Assembly (NCBI RefSeq): GCF_017353415.1
Contig: NZ_JAFMPX010000001.1
Coordinates: 124,001 to 188,000 of the forward strand
Length of the DNA stretch: 64,000 nt
Reading direction: 5' to 3'
Source: Arthrobacter sp. E3
GTDB taxonomy: Bacteria > Actinomycetota > Actinomycetes > Actinomycetales > Micrococcaceae
In this document: in pieces, positions 58,668 to 64,000 of the stretch
Position numbering within the stretch: the first letter of the stretch is position 1
Layout: the number at the start of each line of letters is the position of its first letter
Position numbers and translations under genes: made by a program
Notes under the pieces: model-generated
The model's database searches: none
What the model was told of the DNA's origin: nothing
The model's input: only the letters and a program-made list of their open reading frames with translations

Positions 58668-59950
58668 GCCTTATTGTTCAAAAGTACGGCGGATCCTCCG
58701 TGTCCGACGCCGAGGGCATTCTTCGTGTTGCCCGCCGGGTCGTCAGCACCCAGCAGGCAGGCCACGAGGTGGTCGTGGTGGTTTCGGCCATGGGCGACAC
58801 CACCGATGAGCTGCTGGACTTGGCCGCCTCGGTTGCCGATCATCCCCCGGCACGGGAGCTGGACATGCTCATGACGGCCGGCGAGCGTATTTCCATGGCG
58901 CTGCTGGCGATGGCCATCAGCACACACGGCGGCGTTGCGCAGTCGTTCACTGGCAGCCAGGCCGGCATGATCACCGACGGCATCCACGGCAAGGCCCGCA
59001 TCATTGATGTTGACCCGCACCGCGTTCGCACCGCCCTCGATAAAGGCAAAATCGCCATCGTGGCAGGTTTTCAGGGCATGAGCCGCACCACCCATGAGAT
59101 CACCACCATGGGCCGCGGCGGCTCCGACACCACGGCTGTTGCCCTGGCCGCAGCGCTGGATGCTGATGTCTGCGAAATCTACACCGACGTCGACGGCGTC
59201 TACACGGCTGATCCCCGCGTTGTCTCCAGCGCGCAGAAGATCAGCAAGATCTCCAGCGAGGAAATGCTGGAAATGGCTGCATCAGGGGCCAAGATCCTGC
59301 ACCTGCGCTGCGTGGAATACGCCCGGCGCTTCGGACTGCCCATCCATGTGCGGTCCTCATTTACCGATAATGAAGGGACCTGGGTCCTGCCCAGTCCCGA
59401 CGACAAAATCAAGATCTCAGAGGGAGTTGCCTTGGAGCAGCCAATTATCTCCGGCGTGGCCCACGACCGGTCCGAAGGCAAAGTCACCGTTGTTGGCGTG
59501 CCTGACATCCCCGGCAAGGCCGCCATGATCTTCGGCATCATCGCCGGCGCCCACACGAACATCGACATGATCGTGCAGAACATTTCAACCCGTGGCTCAG
59601 GGAAGACGGACATCTCCTTCACGCTTCCCATGGTTGAGGGCGAAGACGCTCTGGCAGCCTTGCGCGCACAGCAGGACGAGGTTGGCTTTGAGGACTTGAT
59701 CTACGACGACAAGATCGGCAAGCTCTCCCTCATCGGTGCAGGCATGCGCTCCAACCCGGGCGTCTCCTACAACTTCTTCAAGGCCCTGTCCGACGCCGGG
59801 GTGAACATCGATTTGATCTCCACCTCCGAGATCCGCATCTCCGTCGTCACGCGCGCAGACCTGCTGGACACGGCAGTGCGCGCGGTCCACCACGTCTTTG
59901 GCCTTGACAGCGAAGACGAAGCCACTATCTACGGTGGCACGGGGCGCTGA
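58664..59950 (+). CDS. lysC: Aspartate kinase
   Basis: First step of lysine, threonine, methionine and diaminopimelate synthesis. The 428-residue protein has the kinase N-terminus [63 protein letters not shown], and two ACT domains (from about residue 265: [20 protein letters not shown]; then [20 protein letters not shown]), so feedback control by lysine/threonine is expected. asd, often next in actinobacteria, does not follow. A terminator lies just after the gene. See the leader ORF and promoter palindrome for possible control. Confidence 0.97.
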   Translation: MSLIVQKYGGSSVSDAEGILRVARRVVSTQQAGHEVVVVVSAMGDTTDELLDLAASVADHPPARELDMLMTAGERISMALLAMAISTHGGVAQSFTGSQAGMITDGIHGKARIIDVDPHRVRTALDKGKIAIVAGFQGMSRTTHEITTMGRGGSDTTAVALAAALDADVCEIYTDVDGVYTADPRVVSSAQKISKISSEEMLEMAASGAKILHLRCVEYARRFGLPIHVRSSFTDNEGTWVLPSPDDKIKISEGVALEQPIISGVAHDRSEGKVTVVGVPDIPGKAAMIFGIIAGAHTNIDMIVQNISTRGSGKTDISFTLPMVEGEDALAALRAQQDEVGFEDLIYDDKIGKLSLIGAGMRSNPGVSYNFFKALSDAGVNIDLISTSEIRISVVTRADLLDTAVRAVHHVFGLDSEDEATIYGGTGR

Positions 59951-59967
59951 TCCCCAGCCACACCCAC

Positions 59968-60014
59968 CCAAAAGGGGTGCATTCGGAACAAGAATCCGGG
60001 TGCACCCCTTTTGG
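59968..60014 (+). terminator. lysC terminator
   Basis: CCAAAAGGGGTGCA pairs with TGCACCCCTTTTGG around a 19-nt loop, 18 nt after the lysC stop; the T-run in the 3' arm fits intrinsic termination. Confidence 0.75.
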
Positions 60015-60059
60015 CATTAAAAACTCATTCAAGAATCACTGGAGTTCTTGACGTATTTC

Positions 60060-60290
60060 CTAACGCTCTTCCGCGACTTCTTCGTCCTTGCGTTCAGCGT
60101 AATGGTGGCCGTCTGAGTCCGTGTGTTCTTCAAAGTGTGTCAGCTGTTCATCACTGCTGTCTTCGAAATCATCGTGGCGATGCACCACCGGGGAATCCAT
60201 GTCGCCTTGGTCTGCGGGACCAAAAACCTTTTGGAACTTGTCGGTAGCGTGCATGACCTTGTCCACGAACTTATCTCCGCTTGTCATCAT
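60060..60290 (-). CDS. Small acidic protein of unknown function
   Basis: A 76-residue hydrophilic protein (MMTSGDKFVDKVMHATDKFQ at the N-terminus, then an Asp/Glu/His-rich tail with HRHDDFEDSSDE). No family recognised. ATG 60290 lies 5 nt after GGGGG; a GTG two codons upstream is possible. It shares strand with the next small gene, 93 bp apart. Confidence 0.6.
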   Translation of the reverse strand: MMTSGDKFVDKVMHATDKFQKVFGPADQGDMDSPVVHRHDDFEDSSDEQLTHFEEHTDSDGHHYAERKDEEVAEER

Positions 60291-60383
60291 CAACACCCCC
60301 TCTCCACGTGTGGATGCGGTTGGGACGCCTTCAGCTTACGCCTGAACCAGACTAAAGACACGGGGTGGAGACGGCCCGAAATC

Positions 60384-60608
60384 CTACCGCAGGGACTTGT
60401 CGTCCGGGTCTTTTGGCACCAGGTAGGTGCTGCCGTCTGCCCTGGTAACCGTGACCCACTGCTCTGTGGCGGCTTGCTGCGAGACAAGCAGTGCCTTGTT
60501 CTCATTCGTCATTTCATGGTCAAGAGGACTGCTGACGGCAGGACCGAAAATAAAACGCAGCCGACCGGTGAACCGCATCAGTTTGTGCACGAACGGTGTC
60601 TTGGGCAT
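60384..60608 (-). CDS. Small protein of unknown function
   Basis: A 74-residue protein (MPKTPFVHKLMRFTGRLRFI, later WVTVTRADGSTYLVPKD). No family recognised. ATG 60608 is preferred because AAGGA lies 9 nt upstream; in-frame ATGs at 60617 and 60668 are less well placed. It is divergent from the OhrR-like gene, so the OhrR operator region may also affect it. Confidence 0.6.
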   Translation of the reverse strand: MPKTPFVHKLMRFTGRLRFIFGPAVSSPLDHEMTNENKALLVSQQAATEQWVTVTRADGSTYLVPKDPDDKSLR

Positions 60609-60688
60609 CGGTGGCATTCCTTGCAGCTGGGACCCAAAAGTTGCTTTTAGGCACGTTGATTGTGGCAACTTCGCTCACTGTACACTGA

Positions 60689-60706
60689 TAGTTAGCCCAC
60701 TAACTA
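60689..60706. promoter_or_regulatory. OhrR/MarR-type operator
   Basis: TAGTTAG-ccca-CTAACTA, a perfect 7+7 inverted repeat directly after TACACT (60681-60686), the probable -10. Position and sequence fit autorepression by the downstream OhrR-like regulator. Confidence 0.75.
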
Positions 60707-60725
60707 ATTTTTGCGGAGGACGGCA

Positions 60726-61232
60726 ATGAGCACCATTGAGAATGACCTGCTGTTGGAACGCCAGCTCTGTTTTGGCCTTTCCGTCGCCTCTAGAAGCGTC
60801 ATTGCCGCCTATAAACCCGTACTTGCCGCCATGCGCCTCACCCACCCCCAATACTTGGTGATGCTGGCACTGTGGGAACACGCGCCCCGCCGGGTGAAGG
60901 ATCTGAGTCAAACCCTGTTGCTGGAGTCCGCCACCCTCTCTCCGCTGCTGCAACGGTTGGAAATCCTTGGCTATGTCAGCCGCGGACGGGACACTGCCGA
61001 CGAACGCGCCCTCGCCGTCGACCTCACCGAGACTGGGGCGGCACTGCGCGAGCAGGCACTCTCGGTCCCCGGAACCATGATGGCCCGACTCGGCCTGGAC
61101 CGGGAAACCGCCCTTGCGCTGCACCACCGAATGATGGCCTTGATCGATGCAGCTACCCACGCCGATGACCTTTCGGCTCCGATGGGCACCGATGTCCAGG
61201 ACGAGGCAATGCACGGGATGACGGATAATTAG
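60726..61232 (+). CDS. OhrR-like MarR-family peroxide-sensing regulator
   Basis: The 168-residue protein aligns with OhrR at the N-terminus: LLLERQLCFGLSVASRSVIA with Cys15, the reactive Cys, and Tyr29 in AAYKPVL; the second conserved Tyr (position 40) appears to be His in LTHPQYLVML. The winged helix follows (VKDLSQTLLLESATLSPLLQRLE, then SRGRDTADERALAVDLTETG as the wing). ATG 60726 has GGAGG 6 nt upstream. A perfect palindrome overlies its promoter. No ohr peroxidase gene is next to it; the next gene starts 4 nt after its stop. Confidence 0.88.
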   Translation: MSTIENDLLLERQLCFGLSVASRSVIAAYKPVLAAMRLTHPQYLVMLALWEHAPRRVKDLSQTLLLESATLSPLLQRLEILGYVSRGRDTADERALAVDLTETGAALREQALSVPGTMMARLGLDRETALALHHRMMALIDAATHADDLSAPMGTDVQDEAMHGMTDN

Positions 61233-61236
61233 ACCC

Positions 61237-62154
61237 ATGACCTTGGCCTTAAATTCCTTGACCGACGGCGCGTGGCAGGAACGTGCTGCGGCCCACCACA
61301 GCCGGGTGAACCGCTATGCCAAACCGTATCTGGCCCGCCGCTCGAGTAATCAAAAGCATCCCGTGGAGGATTTCCTCTTCACCTACTACACGCAAAAGCC
61401 TGGGCAGTTGGCCCGTTGGCACCCGGGCCCCGGCGTGGTCCTTACCGGCGCTGCTGCCACCGAACGTCTGAATTGGAAGTTCTACCGCACGGCCGACGAC
61501 GGCGAGCTCACGGCAAGCGGTGCACTCGGGGAGGGCCCAGCCGTCGTACTTGATCTGGAAAAGTTTGTCCTTCAGCGCAAGGATGCCATCGATTTTGCCC
61601 GGATCATCCTGGGCCGCACGGCCGCACGTCCGGCACAGTTTGGTTGTTTTGGTCTGCACGAATGGGCCATGGTGTACAGGCAGGATGCCAACGCTGTTCG
61701 GCACGAATACCTGCAGCTGCGGCTTGGGTCCGAGGGCACGGACACGGTGGTGGAGGAGAACCGCATTCGCTGCTCGCACTTTGACGCGTACCGTTTTTAC
61801 ACCCCGCAGGCATCGGGGCTCAATGAGTTGGCGCCGACGCGGGAGAACCAGCGCGAGATGGAACAGCCGGGCTGCCTGCACGCGAACATGGATCTGTACA
61901 AGTGGGCGTACAAGCTCTCGCCCGCCCTGCCCAGCGAGCTGGTGATGGACTGCTTTGAACTGTCGTGGCGTGTCAGGGCGATGGATATGCAGGCGTCGCC
62001 GTACGACTTGGCCGAGTGGGGCTACCCGCCGATCCGCATCGAGACGTCCGCTGGCAAGGCCGACTACGTGGCGTACCAGCGTGGCTTTGCTGCGGAAGCA
62101 GCAGTGTTGCGAGAGCGCCTGCGGGTAGCCGTGGACGCCCTCCCCACCCCCTAA
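61237..62154 (+). CDS. Conserved actinobacterial protein, often labelled 3-methyladenine DNA glycosylase
   Basis: The 305-residue protein starts LALNSLTDGAWQERAAAHHS and contains HPVEDFLFTYYTQKPGQLAR WHPGPGV, FGLHEWAMVY and MDLYKWAYKLSPALPSELVMD, a pattern I know from actinobacterial proteins carrying that label. I see no helix-hairpin-helix or AAG-type glycosylase motif, so the activity is unproven. It starts 4 nt after the OhrR-like stop, so it is probably co-transcribed; GATAAT 7 nt before ATG 61237 could also give a leaderless transcript. A DNA-repair role under peroxide control is possible. Confidence 0.75.
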   Translation: MTLALNSLTDGAWQERAAAHHSRVNRYAKPYLARRSSNQKHPVEDFLFTYYTQKPGQLARWHPGPGVVLTGAAATERLNWKFYRTADDGELTASGALGEGPAVVLDLEKFVLQRKDAIDFARIILGRTAARPAQFGCFGLHEWAMVYRQDANAVRHEYLQLRLGSEGTDTVVEENRIRCSHFDAYRFYTPQASGLNELAPTRENQREMEQPGCLHANMDLYKWAYKLSPALPSELVMDCFELSWRVRAMDMQASPYDLAEWGYPPIRIETSAGKADYVAYQRGFAAEAAVLRERLRVAVDALPTP

Positions 62155-62157
62155 TAC

Positions 62158-62284
62158 CGACGCTCCTGCACCTTCCGGGGTCTTTCTCACGACGCTCCTG
62201 CCGTTTCCGGCCTTGAACGCGAAACGCTCCCTCAGCAACTGAGGGAGCGTTTGCGATTTCACCCCTAAAACTGCAGGAGCGTCG
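62158..62284. repeat. Cluster of three CGACGCTCCTGC repeats around a hairpin
   Basis: CGACGCTCCTGC occurs at 62158 and 62190 on the plus strand and at 62284 on the minus strand, the first and last forming an inverted pair 127 bp apart. Each is followed by a T-rich stretch and most by GGGGT. A fourth copy lies at 921-950. Confidence 0.7.
62222..62252. terminator. Bidirectional terminator hairpin
   Basis: AAACGCTCCCTCAG and CTGAGGGAGCGTTT make a perfect 14-bp stem with a CAA loop and A/T-rich ends, between convergent genes. Confidence 0.8.
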
Positions 62285-62296
62285 TTGGGGGGAGGC

Positions 62297-64000
62297 CTAG
62301 TGGCGGGCGCCTCGCACGGATGCCCTGCGCACGACTACCAATCCACCCAACAAGACCAGCACTGCGCCAGCCAGACCAAGCGGCACCATGTTGAAGCCGG
62401 TGTTCGCCAGATCGCCAGCGGCCGGGGTGTTCGCCAGATCGCCAGCAGCGGTGGTGCTCGCCGAGGTCGAGGCGCTGCTTACCGGCGTGGTGGTTGCAGA
62501 CGAGCTGACGGGTGCTTTCACAGTCAGCTGGATACTGATCTCAACCGCTTCACCGCTAACACCCGTGCCCGAGATGACCACTGAGTGCTGGCCAGCCGGA
62601 ACATCCGCAGGCACTGTTGCCGTCAGGGAAACCGTCCCATCAGCTGCGACAGTCGCACGGCCAAGAAGCACAGGCTCCGAGTGCAGTGTGAACGTGGCAG
62701 TGGTTCCCGGCTTGAAGTTCTCGCCCGTGATGGTCAAGGCCTGGCCCGCCACCAACTCCCCAACGCTTACGGCGCCTATGGCTTTGTCAGCTGCTGGAGT
62801 TGTTGTGGGAGTCACTGTCGGAGTCACAGTTGGCTCCGTTGTCGGAGTAGTTGTGGGAGTCACCGTCGGAGTCACAGTTGGCTCCGTTGCCGGAGTTGTT
62901 GTGGGAGTCGGAGTAGGTTCCGGAGCCAGAGTTAGTTCCAACGCCGCAGCAGAGGCTTCCGCCGAAACATCCTTGAGGCCGTTCTTTGCTTCGGCCGATA
63001 CCGAAGCGCCGGCAACTTCACCCGCAGTAAGGTCGGCTGCAGTCACAGTGTGCGCGATGGTGCCAGCAGTGCTGGCTCCGACGGCGAGAGCCGCGGCCGC
63101 ACCATCAACGCCAAGCAGCGAAACGCCAGTCAGCGCAACATTGCCGTCATTCTTGGCAGTGACGGGGAACGTGACAATGTCCCCGACGCTGGCGTAGCCG
63201 TCGCTGTCCTTGTCATCCAGGACACCAGTGCCGACCGTCAGTGCCAAGGAGGGCTTGCGGACCAGAACATCCACTTCGCCGCCGTCGATGGTGTATTCCG
63301 CCGAAGTGGCGCCGGTACCTTCTGCAACCCACTTTGTGATGGGTTGGAAGAAGCCATTGGCAATGTCCTCGGCCGTGATGACGCGCTTGGCCGTGGCGCA
63401 GGTGTAGCCGCCGCCGATGGGGATGTCCCGGAACCGGCAGTTGGGTGTCCCTGTGATGTTGAACCCTGCCAGGTCCCCTGCCGTCGGGTAGACGGTGGAG
63501 ACAATGTCTGCCGTGCTCTTCACGACGAAGGTGTACGGCAGCTGCTGACCAACCGTGTAGGGGTTGGCAGCCAAGTCGCGTGAGCCATCAGCGCGCTCAC
63601 CCTTGATAGTGGCACCCACAACGGGGCTTCCTGTGACGGGTCCGTCCATGACGGCGATACCACCGATGTTGATTTCTGCCCCTCCGGCAAATTCATTGCC
63701 TGCGATGGAATTCAAGCCGATGAGCTCCACGTAGCGGCCAGCCTTAGCGCCGTCAATGGCTATGCGCTGCGGCGCGCTGGCAGCGGTAAATGAACCGCTT
63801 GCCACCTTTGAGCCGAAGTCCGTGGGACTTTCGGACACGTAGATCTCGTAGTCCTTGATCTTTCCGTTGGGGCCGTTCTGGGGCTGCGTGTATTCAAACC
63901 CGGTGACTTGGTAGTCCTTGCCCAGATCGAAGACCACTGAGTGGGGGAATTTATCACTGCCGTTCTGCCACTTGGTGTGCCAGAACGAATTGATGTCGCC
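62297..64000 (-). CDS. LAXTG-anchored surface protein, C-terminal part (5' end outside the window)
   Basis: The open frame continues past the right edge, so only 567 C-terminal residues are visible. In order: an F5/8 type C (discoidin-like) carbohydrate-binding domain (KWQNGSDKFPHSVVFDLG to about residue 125), two domains resembling bacterial Ig-like/DUF11 repeats, a Thr/Pro/Glu linker with a 16-residue tandem repeat (DNA period 48 bp, 62810-62906), another beta domain, and a sorting signal LANTG, hydrophobic helix, and Arg-rich tail. LAXTG indicates sortase E. The motif is duplicated as LANTP nine residues earlier. A glycosidase or adhesin N-terminus is likely but unseen. Confidence 0.85.
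   Translation of the reverse strand, partial: GDINSFWHTKWQNGSDKFPHSVVFDLGKDYQVTGFEYTQPQNGPNGKIKDYEIYVSESPTDFGSKVASGSFTAASAPQRIAIDGAKAGRYVELIGLNSIAGNEFAGGAEINIGGIAVMDGPVTGSPVVGATIKGERADGSRDLAANPYTVGQQLPYTFVVKSTADIVSTVYPTAGDLAGFNITGTPNCRFRDIPIGGGYTCATAKRVITAEDIANGFFQPITKWVAEGTGATSAEYTIDGGEVDVLVRKPSLALTVGTGVLDDKDSDGYASVGDIVTFPVTAKNDGNVALTGVSLLGVDGAAAALAVGASTAGTIAHTVTAADLTAGEVAGASVSAEAKNGLKDVSAEASAAALELTLAPEPTPTPTTTPATEPTVTPTVTPTTTPTTEPTVTPTVTPTTTPAADKAIGAVSVGELVAGQALTITGENFKPGTTATFTLHSEPVLLGRATVAADGTVSLTATVPADVPAGQHSVVISGTGVSGEAVEISIQLTVKAPVSSSATTTPVSSASTSASTTAAGDLANTPAAGDLANTGFNMVPLGLAGAVLVLLGGLVVVRRASVRGARH

Overview
The window is high-GC, gene-dense actinobacterial chromosome. DUF4229, sortase-E-type LAXTG surface anchoring, menaquinone genes, a LytR C-terminal-domain protein, the tRNA-Ser / SRP RNA / dnaX / recR block and many leaderless start codons all fit the Micrococcaceae (Arthrobacter and relatives). 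That placement is inference from gene content and style; there is no 16S gene here. I see no insertion sequence, prophage or CRISPR array. Most of the window looks like ordinary core chromosome with short accessory stretches: two toxin-antitoxin-like loci, an orphan AAA ATPase, and several families of short intergenic repeats.

Layout. 1-3 kb: a minus-strand operon of thiolase, enoyl-CoA hydratase and 3-hydroxyacyl-CoA dehydrogenase (lower phenylacetate / beta-oxidation type) behind a TetR/PaaR-like operator. 3.3-7.6 kb: oligopeptidase B and a secreted GH3 enzyme with five near-identical FG-GAP repeats, convergent on a long hairpin. 7.7-11.6 kb: pta-ackA-GNAT operon. 11.7-15.6 kb: a membrane protein, then an HMA metallochaperone, a Crp/Fnr regulator and a P1B-type ATPase with an unusual CPG motif, linked by two identical-pattern palindromes. 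15.7-23 kb: alpha/beta hydrolase, M50-like protease, RibD-like reductase, SecA2, GtrA, tyrosine phosphatase and a GNAT enzyme. 23-28.4 kb: AAA ATPase, then menB, menE, menA and two small membrane proteins. 28.6-33.5 kb: RES/Xre toxin-antitoxin pair, a pRiA4b-type protein and a DUF5129 protein.

33.5-40.9 kb holds what I consider the most interesting unit: an MprF-like lipid aminoacyltransferase, a response regulator and histidine kinase encoded convergently with overlapping 3' ends, a membrane-anchored esterase, and a DedA protein. All four transcription units except the kinase carry a phased direct repeat (CTCAG-N6-CTCAG or a close variant) in their own orientation, each 11 nt before a plausible -10 hexamer. 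This suggests a self-contained envelope-stress regulon.

41-48 kb: 2-hydroxyacid dehydrogenase plus MFS transporter, a HipBA locus whose HipA has Asn in place of the catalytic Asp, a TetR regulator, LytR_C protein, a HAD phosphatase and tRNA-Ser(GGA). 48.9-53.2 kb: SRP RNA, dnaX, recR. 53.3-60 kb: MmyB-type regulator, ilvD, an ABC-2 exporter, and lysC with a possible 5-codon leader ORF. 60-64 kb: small proteins, an OhrR-like regulator with its operator, a gene of the family labelled 3-methyladenine glycosylase, a repeat cluster, and the 3' part of a LAXTG-anchored surface protein running off the right edge.
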